Position numbers and translations under genes: made by a program
Shown: positions 47,645 through 56,739 of the stretch, one piece after another
How the letters are laid out: each line of letters opens with the position of its first letter
How positions within the stretch are numbered: position 1 is the first letter of the stretch
Source: Diaphorobacter sp. HDW4B
Lineage (GTDB): Bacteria; Pseudomonadota; Gammaproteobacteria; Burkholderiales; Burkholderiaceae_C
Assembly: GCF_011305535.1 (NCBI RefSeq)
Contig: NZ_CP049905.1
Location: forward strand, 4,028,001 to 4,092,000
DNA: 64,000 bases
Direction: 5' to 3'
Notes under the pieces: model-generated
What the model saw: the letters and a program-made list of their open reading frames with translations, nothing else
What the model was told of the DNA's origin: nothing
Databases searched by the model: none

Positions 47645-47658
47645 TTGACGTTAATCAA
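47645..47658. promoter_or_regulatory. FNR/Anr-type 14-mer upstream of the usp gene
   Basis: TTGACGTTAATCAA matches TTGAY-N4-RTCAA perfectly. It is the core of a longer inverted repeat (CATCACCG...CGGTGATG, 47635-47667) with one bulge. It lies 182 bases before the usp start and 66 past the end of the perM gene. It could drive usp expression under low oxygen, or be a palindromic terminator for perM. Confidence 0.5.
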
Positions 47659-47724
47659 TCGGTGATGCTCGCTTGTTTGAGGTGGCCGTGGGCGCACCGA
47701 AAGAGGGCAGGGCTTGGGTGGCGC

Positions 47725-48822
47725 TCACACCAGGTGCGAGGCTTCCAGCTCTTTCTTGAGATAGGCGTAGAACAGGGGCGCGGCCACCAGTCCGGACGGG
47801 CCGAAGATGGCCTCGGCCACGAACATCACCGCCAGCAGTTCCCACACGCCCATGTGCGTGCGCGTGCCGACGACCTTGGCGTTGATGACGTATTCGGCCT
47901 TGTGGATCAGGATCAGGAACAGCAGGCAGGCGGCGGCCGCTGCGGGCGAGACCGACAGGCCGACCAGCGTGATCACCGCATTGCACAGCAGGTTGCCGAC
48001 GATGGGGATCAGCCCGGCAAAGAAGGTGAGCGTGATGAGCGCCGGGGTGTAGGGCAGTTGCAGGTCCCAGATCGGCAGGATGGCGAGCAGGAACAGCGCG
48101 GTGAGCACGGTGTTGAACGAGGCGATCCAGAACTGCGCCGCGACGATCTGGCGGAAGGCTTCACCGAACAGCGTGATGCGCTTGATCAGCTCGACGGCCA
48201 GCGGGCCGCGGTGGTTGCTGATATGGCGCACGGCGGCGAGCGTGCCGATGATCAGGCCGACATAGGCGTACAGCAGTCCGGTGAGCCAGGCGCGACCGGC
48301 CATGGCGAGCGCTCCGGCCTTGGCACCGAGGTAGGCGGCCATCACCTTTTGCAGCTCTTCCGCGCCTGCGGGCAGCATGGCACCAAGGTCTTCAGGCAGC
48401 TTCTGGCGCAGCTCCAGCACGGTGTCGGCCAGAAAATCCAGCAGTTCCTTGTATTGCTGAGGCGCATCCACGATGTAAGTACGCGAGTGCGAGAGCGCCA
48501 GTGCGATCAGCACCATGGGGGCCAGAATCACCAGCGTGGCCGCCAGCCCCGGCCCGAAGCCGACCTTGCCCGCCTTGCGCGGAAAACGCCTGCGCAGCCA
48601 GGTGAATTTGACGGCCAGCCAGCGGGTGGCCAGAAAGCCCAGACAGACGCTGAGCAGCCCCGGCAGCAGGCTGTAGTGCAGCACCAGGAAGAGCATGGCG
48701 GCCATCAGCAGATAGCTCGCCACCTCCACGCCGCGAAAGGGCTTGCGCCCACCCCCGTTGTGGTGATTCGGGGGCTGTGGTGGTTGTTCTTGTGGAACGG
48801 GCGCAGGCGACGCGGTGTGCAT
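47725..48822 (-). CDS. perM: AI-2E/PerM-family transporter
   Basis: 365-residue membrane protein with about eight helices. Seen: LHYSLLPGLLSVCLGFLATR, AHLRFALSHSRTYIVDAPQQ-type loop (here LALSHSRTYIVDAPQQYKEL), FTFFAGLIPIVGNLLCNAVI, and FLILIHKAEYVINAKVVG. Transport of autoinducer-2 or another amphiphile is proposed for the family. ATG 48820-48822. Lies 20 bases after purM, so the two are co-transcribed. Confidence 0.88.
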   Translation of the reverse strand: MHTASPAPVPQEQPPQPPNHHNGGGRKPFRGVEVASYLLMAAMLFLVLHYSLLPGLLSVCLGFLATRWLAVKFTWLRRRFPRKAGKVGFGPGLAATLVILAPMVLIALALSHSRTYIVDAPQQYKELLDFLADTVLELRQKLPEDLGAMLPAGAEELQKVMAAYLGAKAGALAMAGRAWLTGLLYAYVGLIIGTLAAVRHISNHRGPLAVELIKRITLFGEAFRQIVAAQFWIASFNTVLTALFLLAILPIWDLQLPYTPALITLTFFAGLIPIVGNLLCNAVITLVGLSVSPAAAAACLLFLILIHKAEYVINAKVVGTRTHMGVWELLAVMFVAEAIFGPSGLVAAPLFYAYLKKELEASHLV

Positions 48823-48842
48823 AGATCTCCGCGTTAGAAGAC

Positions 48843-49892
48843 TTAAGCGACGACGACTGCAGCGCCTTCGCCGCGCTCGGCGACCACGCCGATGCGGTGC
48901 ACGCTCTCGCCCAGCGAGGCAAGGGTGGCGGCGGTGGCGTCGGCTGCTTCAGCGGGAACCACGACCACCATGCCGATGCCGTTGTTGAACGTGCGGTTCA
49001 TCTCGATGTCGTCGATGCCGGCGGTCTTCTGCAGCCAGGCGAAGAGTTCGGTTTGGGGCCAGCTGCCGGCCTTCAGGTGGGCGGCCGTGCCATCGGGCAG
49101 CACGCGCGGGATGTTCTCGAGCAGACCGCCGCCGGTGATGTGGGCGAGTGCCTTGATCGGGTGCTTTTCCAGCGCGGCGAGCACGTTCTTCACATACAGG
49201 CGGGTAGGCTCCATCACGGCTTGCTTGAAGGGCTTGCCGTCGAGCTGCTCGGGGATGGTGCCATTTGCTTCAGCACGGTCGATGCACTTGCGCACCAGCG
49301 AGAAACCGTTGGAGTGCACGCCAGCCGAGGCCAGACCCAGCACCACATCGCCGGGCTTGACGTTCTGGCCGGTCAGGATCTTGGACTTTTCGACGGCGCC
49401 GACAGCGAAGCCCGCCAGATCGTATTCGCCATCGGGGTACATGCCGGGCATTTCAGCGGTTTCGCCGCCGATCAGCGCGCAGCCGGAGAGTTCGCAGCCA
49501 CGGGCGATGCCGCCGACCACGGCTGCAGCCGTATCGACATGCAGCTTGCCGCAGGCAAAGTAGTCGAGGAAGAACAGCGGCTCGGCGCCTTGCACCAGCA
49601 CGTCGTTCACGCTCATGGCGACCAGGTCGATGCCGACGGTGTCGTGCATGTTCCACTCGAAGGCCAGCTTGAGCTTGGTGCCCACGCCGTCGGTGCCGGA
49701 GACCAGCACGGGTTCCTTGTAGCGCTTGGGCACTTCGAACAGCGCACCAAAGCCGCCGATACCGGCCATCACCCCTTCGCGCATGGTTTTCTTGGCCAGC
49801 GGCTTGATGCGCTCGACCAGTGCGTCGCCCGCGTCGATGTCAACGCCGGCGTCTTTGTAGGAAATGGGGGTGGAAGGAGTGGAGGAGCTCAT
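48843..49892 (-). CDS. purM: Phosphoribosylformylglycinamidine cyclo-ligase
   Basis: 349-residue AIR synthetase for step five of purine synthesis. [20 protein letters not shown] is the start at ATG 49890-49892; in-frame codons upstream to 50048 have no family character. Key motifs: [67 protein letters not shown] and [16 protein letters not shown]. Full length. First gene of purM-perM, divergent from hda. Confidence 0.96.
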   Translation of the reverse strand: MSSSTPSTPISYKDAGVDIDAGDALVERIKPLAKKTMREGVMAGIGGFGALFEVPKRYKEPVLVSGTDGVGTKLKLAFEWNMHDTVGIDLVAMSVNDVLVQGAEPLFFLDYFACGKLHVDTAAAVVGGIARGCELSGCALIGGETAEMPGMYPDGEYDLAGFAVGAVEKSKILTGQNVKPGDVVLGLASAGVHSNGFSLVRKCIDRAEANGTIPEQLDGKPFKQAVMEPTRLYVKNVLAALEKHPIKALAHITGGGLLENIPRVLPDGTAAHLKAGSWPQTELFAWLQKTAGIDDIEMNRTFNNGIGMVVVVPAEAADATAATLASLGESVHRIGVVAERGEGAAVVVA

Positions 49893-50289
49893 GGATCGCA
49901 ATTCAGGGGGTGCTTGAAGCCCGCTTGGCAGGCAGAACATTGGCGATTTTAAGGGCTTGCCTGAATTCGCTGCGAATACCGCGCTGTATCGCACTGTCAA
50001 TCTGTGGCAATCCGTGGCAATCGGGCCGTTCGGCGAATTGATTTGCACCCAATTTCACCTCATGAAAGGACGAGGCCGCTCAAGGCACTAAAATCCTCGG
50101 GTTCTCGCCTGCTGTTCATGTCGGCTGAGCCGGTTTCACTGGCGTTGCGCTCTGTTGTGCGACGCGGGTGGCTGGCTGAATCGCCTCAGATGCTTGTCCC
50201 ATGCCATTCATCCCGAAGTCCGTTGTCCTTGCCCATCCTGCCGGTGTCCGGTTGTGCGCCTGCGTGCCCGAGGCAAGCGGGGTGACGGC
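49893..50289. other. 397-base divergent region between purM and hda
   Basis: No supported gene. It holds two near-identical words GTGGCAATC about ten bases apart (near 50005) and a TAAAAT element at 50089-50094 that could be a -10 box for hda. Frames in both directions overlap this region, but they lack family features. I see no hairpin terminator here. Confidence 0.4.
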
Positions 50290-50985
50290 GTGAAGCAACT
50301 GGCGCTCGACATCGGCCTGGCGCCGGGCCCCTCTTTCGATCGGTTCTTCGTCGGCACCAACCAGGAGGCACTGGCGCATCTGCGTCTGTCGGTTGGTTCC
50401 GGCCACACCTATGTGCGTTCGCCCGTTCCCACTTATCTATGGGGTGAATCCGGATGCGGCAAAACGCATCTGTTGCGTGCCGCCTACGAAGCCCTGCGCG
50501 AGCAGGGGCAATCCGTGGGGTGGCTCGATGCGTCGGTGAGCGATCCGGCCGCGTTCAGCGAGCGCTGGGTGGCGGTGATCATGGACGAGGTGCATTTCTA
50601 CAACAGCAAGCAGCAGGCCGCTGCTTTCAACTGGTTCATCAACGCGTTGAATCCGGCGGTCGGCAATCCGCGCTGGGTTCTGGCGGCGGGTGAGCTTCCT
50701 CCGGCCGATCTGCCGCTGCGCGACGATCTGCGCAGCCGCCTCGGCTGGGGCCATGTGTTCCAGCTGCATTTTCTCGACGAGACCGAGCGCCGCAAGGTGC
50801 TGCGTCAGGAGGCGGACGCGCGCGGCGTGTTTCTCTCGGACGATGTGATGGACTACATGCTCAAGCGTTTTTCGCGCGATCTGGGCAGTCTGATGCAATT
50901 GCTCAGCAGCCTCGACAGCTACTCTCTGCGCGAAAAGCGCGCCATCACCATTCCCCTGCTGAAGGACATGCTGCAGCACGAATGA
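50290..50985 (+). CDS. hda: DnaA regulatory inactivator Hda
   Basis: 231-residue AAA+ protein that, with the beta clamp, stimulates ATP hydrolysis on DnaA. GTG start (VKQLALDIG...); the QLALDI run near the N-terminus is the clamp-binding motif. Walker A is in GESGCGKTHLLRAAYEAL, Walker B MDEVHFYNS, and arginine-finger region RDDLRSRLGWG. The start is fixed by the clamp motif and GGGGTGA upstream. Divergent from purM; an HAD gene follows after 57 bases. Confidence 0.93.
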   Translation: MKQLALDIGLAPGPSFDRFFVGTNQEALAHLRLSVGSGHTYVRSPVPTYLWGESGCGKTHLLRAAYEALREQGQSVGWLDASVSDPAAFSERWVAVIMDEVHFYNSKQQAAAFNWFINALNPAVGNPRWVLAAGELPPADLPLRDDLRSRLGWGHVFQLHFLDETERRKVLRQEADARGVFLSDDVMDYMLKRFSRDLGSLMQLLSSLDSYSLREKRAITIPLLKDMLQHE

Positions 50986-51042
50986 CGAACCGGACGCCGC
51001 ACGTGCCACAAGCCCGTCGGTGCCATCAACACATCAAGAAGA

Positions 51043-51744
51043 ATGAATCTCAAAACTTCGGTGCAAAAGCCGCGACTGGCGCTGTTCGATCTGGACCACA
51101 CGCTGCTCCCGCTCGACTCTGACTTCGAATGGGGCGAGTTCTCCATCCGCATCGGCTGGGCCGACAAGGAGGAGTTCGGTCGCCGCAATCAGGCGTTCTT
51201 CGACGACTATCTCGCCGGACGTCTGGACGTGCACGACTATGTGCGCTTTGCCACCGAAGCCGTTCGCCTGCGCGGCAAGGCCGATTCGGCCACTGCGCAC
51301 GAGCAGTTCATGAACGAGGTGATCCGCCCGGCCATCAAGCCAGTGGCGCTCGATCTGTTGCGTTCGCACCACGAAGCAGGCGATGAAGTGGTGATCATCA
51401 CCGCGACCAACGAATTCGTGACCGAGCCCATCGCCCGCGAACTCGGCGTGAAGAACCTGATTGCCGTGAAGCTCGAGCGCGATGAGAATGGCTGGATCAC
51501 GGGTGAGGTGGACGGCATTCCGTCCATGCGCGAAGGCAAAGTGCTGCGCATGGAAGCCTGGCTCAAGGACCGCAATCTGGGCTGGGACGATGTGGAATGC
51601 ACGTTCTACAGTGATTCCATGAACGATGTGCCGCTTCTCGAAAAGGTGGAACATCCGGTGGCGACCAACCCTGACCAACGCCTTCGCGCGCTCGCGCAGC
51701 AAAAAGGCTGGCGCATTCTGGACCTGTTTCCCCAAGAGCAATGA
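51043..51744 (+). CDS. HAD-family hydrolase, subfamily IB (SerB/histidinol-P-phosphatase-like)
   Basis: 233 residues. The nucleophile motif is FDLDHTLLPLDSD (DxDxT), helical cap at about 30-120, then ITATNEFVTEPIARELGV with the threonine motif and TFYSDSMNDVPLLEKVEHPV as motif III/IV with two aspartates. Small phosphate esters are the usual substrates; the exact one is unknown. ATG 51043. Overlaps pcnB by four bases. Confidence 0.92.
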   Translation: MNLKTSVQKPRLALFDLDHTLLPLDSDFEWGEFSIRIGWADKEEFGRRNQAFFDDYLAGRLDVHDYVRFATEAVRLRGKADSATAHEQFMNEVIRPAIKPVALDLLRSHHEAGDEVVIITATNEFVTEPIARELGVKNLIAVKLERDENGWITGEVDGIPSMREGKVLRMEAWLKDRNLGWDDVECTFYSDSMNDVPLLEKVEHPVATNPDQRLRALAQQKGWRILDLFPQEQ

Positions 51745-53384
51745 TCAAAACCTTCATCGACAAATTGCTGGGCAAAAAAACCGGCACCGCAGCAGCCAAG
51801 GGCAAAAGCCGCTTCGGCAAGCGTGTGGATGTACCGGTGTCGGTGCATGGCATCGACCCTGAACTCGTCGACAAGCGCGCCACCGATGTGGTGCGCACGC
51901 TCAAGCAGGCGGGCTTCGAGGCCTACATCGTCGGCGGGGCTGTGCGCGATCTGCTGCTTGGCCTGCGTCCCAAGGACTTCGACGTGGCGACCAATGCCAC
52001 GCCCGAGCAGGTCAAGGGCCTGTTCCGCCGCGCCTTCATCATCGGCAAGCGCTTTCGCATCGTGCACGTGGTGTACGGACGCGGCCGCGAGCATGAGGTG
52101 ATCGAAGTCTCGACCTTCCGCGCCTTCCTCGACAACGCGGCCGCCGAGCAAGTCAGCGGCAACGAAAAGACCAGCAAGGCGCAGCTCGCAGGCATGCAGC
52201 ACGCCGTGGACGCGAGCGGCCGCGTGCTGCGCGACAACGTCTGGGGCCCGCAGGACGAAGACGCCACGCGCCGCGACTTCACCGTGAATGCCATGTACTA
52301 CGACCCGGAAACCCAGGTCGTCGTGGACTTCCACAAAGGCATCGAAGACGCGAAGAAAAAAGTGCTGCGCATGATCGGCGACCCGGCCACGCGTTACCGC
52401 GAAGACCCGGTGCGCATCATCCGCGCCGTGCGCTTTGCGGCCAAGCTCTCGCAGCTCGGCTTCAAGCTCGATCCCAAGACCGCCAAGCCGCTGGTCGAAT
52501 CCGAACACCTGCTGCACGACGTGCCGCAGTCGCGCCTGTTCGACGAAATGCTCAAGCTGCTGCAGACCGGCCACGCGATCGCATCGATCGAGCAGCTCAA
52601 GGTGCTGGGCCTGGCCAAGGGCATTTATCCGCTGCTCGACGTTGTGGTCGAACGTGCCGATCACCCGTTCGTGCAAGCCGCCTTGATGGACACCGACCGT
52701 CGCGTGGGCGAGGGCAAGACCGTGGCGCCGAGCTTCCTGCTCGCCTGCGTGCTCTGGCAGGACGTGAAGACCGGCTGGGACCAGCGCATGCAGCGTCAGC
52801 AGCCATTCCCCGCGCTGCAGGACGCCATCGACGATGTGTTCGACAAGCGCATTGGCGATGTCTCTGGTCGCGGCAAGCTCGCCGCCGACATGCGCGAGAT
52901 TTGGGTCATGCAGCCGCGCTTCGACAAGCGTTCTGGTTCCACGCCTTACGGCATGGTCGCGCACCTGCGTTTCCGCGCAGGCTTCGACTTTCTGCGTCTG
53001 CGTGCGGATGTGGGTGAGGTTGACGAACATCTCGCCGAATGGTGGCAGGAGTTCCAGCAGGCCGACGATTCGCGTCGCGACGACATGATGGAGCAGGCCC
53101 GCGAAGAACAGCGCGCCAAGCAGCGCAAGGCCCAGCCAGCGGCCAAGCGTGCTCCGAAGTCGGGCAACGCTCCCGCCGCCGCAACGGCTGCAGACAAGCC
53201 CAAGGCCCATTCCAAATCCACTGCGCCGCGCGAACCCGAAGGTTCCTTCGAGCACGCAGAAATCGGCGATCCACCAGCTGCGGGTGACGCCGCAACCAAG
53301 AAGCGCCGCCGCCGTCGCCGCAAGCCAGCCGGTGGCGGAGAGCAGGGCGGACCTTCCTCGGATCACGGTTCCTCAGAAGATTGA
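51741..53384 (+). CDS. pcnB: Poly(A) polymerase I
   Basis: 547-residue enzyme adding A-tails to RNA 3' ends. Nucleotidyltransferase core: YIVGGAVRDLLLGLRPKDFD with the GGxxRD loop and DxD, then TRRDFTVNAMYYDPETQVVV and RYREDPVRIIRAVRFAAKLS. The C-terminus carries a basic, low-complexity tail (about 460-547) ending in a run of arginines, as in proteobacterial PcnB. ATG overlaps the HAD stop (ATGA), and the stop overlaps folK by one base. Confidence 0.95.
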   Translation: MIKTFIDKLLGKKTGTAAAKGKSRFGKRVDVPVSVHGIDPELVDKRATDVVRTLKQAGFEAYIVGGAVRDLLLGLRPKDFDVATNATPEQVKGLFRRAFIIGKRFRIVHVVYGRGREHEVIEVSTFRAFLDNAAAEQVSGNEKTSKAQLAGMQHAVDASGRVLRDNVWGPQDEDATRRDFTVNAMYYDPETQVVVDFHKGIEDAKKKVLRMIGDPATRYREDPVRIIRAVRFAAKLSQLGFKLDPKTAKPLVESEHLLHDVPQSRLFDEMLKLLQTGHAIASIEQLKVLGLAKGIYPLLDVVVERADHPFVQAALMDTDRRVGEGKTVAPSFLLACVLWQDVKTGWDQRMQRQQPFPALQDAIDDVFDKRIGDVSGRGKLAADMREIWVMQPRFDKRSGSTPYGMVAHLRFRAGFDFLRLRADVGEVDEHLAEWWQEFQQADDSRRDDMMEQAREEQRAKQRKAQPAAKRAPKSGNAPAAATAADKPKAHSKSTAPREPEGSFEHAEIGDPPAAGDAATKKRRRRRRKPAGGGEQGGPSSDHGSSED

Positions 53385-53896
53385 TGTCGGCTGAGTTGCA
53401 AACCGCCTGGATTGGCATGGGTGCCAATCTGGGTGACGCCCGCCTCGCGCTGCAAAAGGCCGTGCAAAGCATCGCCGCCTTGCCGCAGACACGCGTGCTG
53501 CGCGTGTCCTCGCTCTACGGCAGTGCGCCGGTGGATGCGACTGGGCCGGACTATCTGAACGCCGTGGCTGAGATCAGCACTTCACTCTCGCCGTTTGCCT
53601 TGCTCGACGGATTGCAGGCCATCGAACGCGATGCCGGTCGCGAGCGCCCTTATCGCAACGCCCCGCGCACGCTCGATCTGGACATCGTGCGCTTTGGCGA
53701 TCTGGTCATGACCACCGAACGCCTCACGCTGCCGCATCCGCGCTGGAACGAGCGGGCATTTGTGTTGTTGCCGATGGCGGAGTTGCTGGGCGAACAGGTG
53801 CTGACGGCACTCACCGATCGGCAGAAGGTGCTGGTGGCAGAACAGCGCATCGAGCGCAAGGCAGCGCCTGCGGAATGGTGTCCGAGCACGGGCTGA
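53384..53896 (+). CDS. folK: 2-amino-4-hydroxy-6-hydroxymethyldihydropteridine pyrophosphokinase
   Basis: 170-residue folate-pathway kinase transferring pyrophosphate from ATP. Family motifs: GMGANLGDARLALQKAVQSI at the start, RPYRNAPRTLDLDIVRFGDL with the ATP/pterin loop, and LPHPRWNERAFVLLPMAEL. Starts at ATG 53384, which shares its first A with the pcnB stop; a TTG one codon earlier is unlikely. Ends before a strong terminator. Confidence 0.95.
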   Translation: MSAELQTAWIGMGANLGDARLALQKAVQSIAALPQTRVLRVSSLYGSAPVDATGPDYLNAVAEISTSLSPFALLDGLQAIERDAGRERPYRNAPRTLDLDIVRFGDLVMTTERLTLPHPRWNERAFVLLPMAELLGEQVLTALTDRQKVLVAEQRIERKAAPAEWCPSTG

Positions 53897-53920
53897 GAGC
53901 GCGTTCATCCACCCCCATGA

Positions 53921-53960
53921 AAAAAGCACCCGGGCCTCGCGGCCTTGGGTGCTTTGTTTT
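53921..53960. terminator. Bidirectional terminator after folK
   Basis: AAAGCACCCGGGCC / GGCCTTGGGTGCTTT stem with TCGC loop and one G-T pair; T-rich on the plus side (TGTTTTT). Convergent with the Bug receptor gene. Confidence 0.9.
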
Positions 53961-53983
53961 TGGGGATCGGGGCTGTCGGCCGC

Positions 53984-54961
53984 TCAATCCACCTTTGCGC
54001 CGGACGCCTTCACCAGCTTCTGGTACTTGGCGCGCTCGGTGGCCATGAACTGGTCGAACTGCTCGGGCGTGGTCGGCACGGGCTCGGCCATCATGGTGGC
54101 GAACTTGGTCTTGGTTTCGGGCGACTTCAGGGCGTCGGTGAAGGCCTTGTTCAACTTGTCGATCACCGCCTTGGGTGTGCCTGCTGGAGCGACGAGGCCC
54201 CACCAGGTGTCGATGGAGAAGCCCTTGAAGGTTTTGGACAGCGGGGGCACGCCGGGCAGCATGGGCGACTCTTCGAGCGAGGTCACAGCCAGAGCCTTGA
54301 GCTTGCCTGCCTTGATGTTGGGGGCGGCTGCGGCGAGGTTGTCGAAGTTGAAGTCCACTTCGCCAGCCAGCAGTGCGAGCTGGGCGGGGTTGGCTCCGCG
54401 ATACGGGATGTGCAGGGCGTAGACGCCGGCGCGCTGCTTGAACATTTCGCCAGCAAGGTGACCGGCGCTGCCGTTGCCGCCGCTGCCGTAGTTCAGCTTG
54501 GCGGGGTGGTTCTTGGCGTACTTGATCAGGTCATCGACCGAGTGGATGTTCAGCTTGTCGGCGTGCGCGGCGTTGATCACCAGCACGTTGGGCACGCGGA
54601 CCATCTGGGTGATGCCCGCGAAATCCTTGTCCGCGTTGTAGGGCATCTTGGAGAACAGCCAGGGGTTGACTGCGTGCGTTGCGGTCGCGGCAAGGCCGAT
54701 GGTCAGGCCGTCGTGCGCTGCCTTGGCGACGATGTCGGCACCGATGTTGCCGCCCGCGCCCGCCTTGTTGTCGATGACCACGATACCCAGCGAGTCACGA
54801 ACACGCTCGGCCAGAATGCGCGAGGTGGCGTCCAGCGGACCGCCCGGTGCGTAGGGGACCACGAGGCGGATGGGTGCATCCTCAGCGTGCGCGGCCAACG
54901 GGGCTGTCAGGGCCATGAAGCTGGCGGCTGCAGTCGTAAGGAGAAGGTTTCTGCGGTTCAT
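53984..54961 (-). CDS. Tripartite tricarboxylate transporter receptor (Bug family)
   Basis: 325-residue periplasmic binding protein. Signal peptide (MNRRNLLLTTAAASFMALTA, cut near AHAED), then the Bug hallmarks IRLVVPYAPGGPLDATSRIL, VVIDNKAGAGGNIGADIVAK, YGSGGNGSAGHLAGEMFKQR and ALHIPYRGANPAQLALLAGEV. No tctA/tctB permease lies nearby, so it is an orphan receptor, as very often in Comamonadaceae. ATG 54959-54961. Ligand (citrate, an aromatic acid or other carboxylate) not readable. Confidence 0.94.
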   Translation of the reverse strand: MNRRNLLLTTAAASFMALTAPLAAHAEDAPIRLVVPYAPGGPLDATSRILAERVRDSLGIVVIDNKAGAGGNIGADIVAKAAHDGLTIGLAATATHAVNPWLFSKMPYNADKDFAGITQMVRVPNVLVINAAHADKLNIHSVDDLIKYAKNHPAKLNYGSGGNGSAGHLAGEMFKQRAGVYALHIPYRGANPAQLALLAGEVDFNFDNLAAAAPNIKAGKLKALAVTSLEESPMLPGVPPLSKTFKGFSIDTWWGLVAPAGTPKAVIDKLNKAFTDALKSPETKTKFATMMAEPVPTTPEQFDQFMATERAKYQKLVKASGAKVD

Positions 54962-55150
54962 AGGCTCTCTATTGTGCAAAAAATTCTGACAAGTGGCTGG
55001 CAATGCTTGCAACTTCCATGCACAGATTGCTGTCAAGTCCTACAGAATGGCGGATTCCTGTGTCTCTATAAAGGGGTCTGCGTGGCTGGCGCGCAGAAAG
55101 CTTCCTCGCCTGACATGGCCAGCGACCTTCACGAAGGGGAAAGGAGTGAC

Positions 55151-55501
55151 ATGCTTGACGCACCCACCTCTCTGGCAGAGTCCCGTTACTGGGAATGCAT
55201 AGCGGCCTGCTCGCGCTGCGCCTTGCTCTGCGACTTCTGCGCTGCGGCCTGTCTGCGCGATGTGCATGCGGAGCACATGCTCAACTGCGTGGCGCAGAAC
55301 GTCGAATGCGCCGAAGTCTGCCGACTGGCCGCCTCGGCAATGGCGCGTGACAGCTCGCATGTGTCGGCCATTTGCGAACTGTGCGCCCGCATCTGCGAAG
55401 GCTGCGCGACCGAGTGCGAAAACCACGAGGCCGATCATTGCCAGGACTGCGCGGAGGCTTGCCGCCACTGCGCAGAACTGTGCCGAGAGTTGATCGCCTG
55501 A
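55151..55501 (+). CDS. Four-helix-bundle Cys-rich protein (DUF326, Csp-like copper store)
   Basis: 116 residues with 19 cysteines in Cys-x2/x3-Cys spacing along predicted helices: YWECIAACSRCALLCDFCAA at the start, NCVAQNVECAEVCRLAASAM, ICELCARICEGCATECENHE and QDCAEACRHCAELCRELIA. This matches the DUF326/Csp cytosolic copper-storage proteins, whose four-helix bundle binds many Cu(I) ions. No signal peptide. ATG 55151 behind AAGGAG at a short spacing. Divergent from the Bug receptor; no obvious copper-responsive promoter site was seen. Confidence 0.88.
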   Translation: MLDAPTSLAESRYWECIAACSRCALLCDFCAAACLRDVHAEHMLNCVAQNVECAEVCRLAASAMARDSSHVSAICELCARICEGCATECENHEADHCQDCAEACRHCAELCRELIA

Positions 55502-55532
55502 GTGCCTGACTGATTTGGGCCGACTGTTGCGC

Positions 55533-56594
55533 TTATGCGCTGTGCTTGTCGGCTTCCGACGTGAAGGCGTCGGCGAAGAATTCCTCTTCCGGCAGGCCAC
55601 GCTCTGCCGAGTATTCCGCGCGTGCCGAATCGACCACGATGGGCGCGCCGCAGGCATAGACTTGGTGGCCGGAGAGGTCGGCGAAGTCTTCCATGACGGC
55701 CTTGTGCACGAAGCCGGTGCGGCCCGTCCATTGGTCTTCGGCCTCGGCGTTGGACACCACGGGCACGTAGCTCAGATTGGGCATCTCGGCGGCGCGCTCG
55801 CGCACCCAGGCGTCCATGTACAGGTCGGCGGGTCGGCGGCCGCCCCAGTACAGCGTGATCGCGCGCTTGATGCCCTTGTGCTGCATGTGCTCGATCAGCG
55901 CCTTCACGGGGGCGAAACCGGTGCCCGAGGCCAGCAAGATGATGGGCTTTGCGGAATCTTCGCGCAGGAAGAAACTGCCGAACGGGCCTTCCACGCGCAG
56001 GATTTCCTTTTCCTTCATCGCGCCGAAGACATGGTCGGTGAACTTGCCACCAGCCATGTGGCGGATGTGCAGTTCCACGCCCGGCGTGGTTTCCTGGAAG
56101 TGCGGCGCGGTCGCCATCGAATACGCGCGGCGCGAGCCATCGCGCAGGATGAATTCGATGTACTGACCGGCGTGGTACTTGAAGTGGTCGGCGGCGGGCA
56201 GTTGCAGCTTCACCTGCATCACGTCGTGCGAAAGGCGGTTGAGCGCGGCCACGCGCACGGGCAGCTTCTTGATCGGGAAGGAGCTTTCATCGGTGACCTG
56301 GCGCGATTCGAGCACCACATCGGTCAGCGCGCGGGCGCTGCAGGTCAGCACGAAGCCGGCTTCTTCCTCGACGGCGGACAGCGCCTTTTCGGAGTGTTCC
56401 TTGTGGACCACGGAGCCGCTGAGCTTCTTGCACTTGCACGATCCGCAGGAGCCGTCCTTGCAGCTGTAGGGCAGGCCCACGCCACCACGGATGGCGGCGG
56501 CGAGAATGGTTTCGTCGCTCTGTGCTGTGAAGGCGCGGCCGCTGGGCTGAACGCTGATGTGGAAGGTGGCAGTTGTGGTCTGCTCGCTCGTCAT
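55533..56594 (-). CDS. Ferredoxin-type oxidoreductase (CDP-6-deoxyglucoseen reductase/AscD-like)
   Basis: 353 residues: N-terminal plant-type [2Fe-2S] domain (about 10-100) with YSCKDGSCGSCKCKKLSG and VLTCSARALTD, then an FAD domain (HAGQYIEFILRDGSRRAYSM), and a NAD(P)H domain (IILLASGTGFAPVKALIEHM ... VYACGAPIVVDSAR). This is the reductase architecture of phenol/benzoate-type and AscD-like enzymes. ATG 56592-56594 behind AAGGATA. Could serve an oxygenase such as the Rieske protein at 24 kb, but no direct link exists. Confidence 0.9.
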   Translation of the reverse strand: MTSEQTTTATFHISVQPSGRAFTAQSDETILAAAIRGGVGLPYSCKDGSCGSCKCKKLSGSVVHKEHSEKALSAVEEEAGFVLTCSARALTDVVLESRQVTDESSFPIKKLPVRVAALNRLSHDVMQVKLQLPAADHFKYHAGQYIEFILRDGSRRAYSMATAPHFQETTPGVELHIRHMAGGKFTDHVFGAMKEKEILRVEGPFGSFFLREDSAKPIILLASGTGFAPVKALIEHMQHKGIKRAITLYWGGRRPADLYMDAWVRERAAEMPNLSYVPVVSNAEAEDQWTGRTGFVHKAVMEDFADLSGHQVYACGAPIVVDSARAEYSAERGLPEEEFFADAFTSEADKHSA

Positions 56595-56739
56595 GTTGCG
56601 GGTATCCTTGGAATTCTTTTGTCTACTTGTCATGGAGCATTCGCGCGGACCGTCGGACGGCGCGGCATAGCTCCCAAAGGTATCGATTTTGCCCTCAAAC
56701 CAAAGTCCCCTTGGAGCGCTACCGGCACGCTTTCGCCGG

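Noticed and set aside
50004-50285. 93-residue frame in the purM-hda gap
   Set aside because: Mixed composition without motif, ribosome site or recognised similarity.
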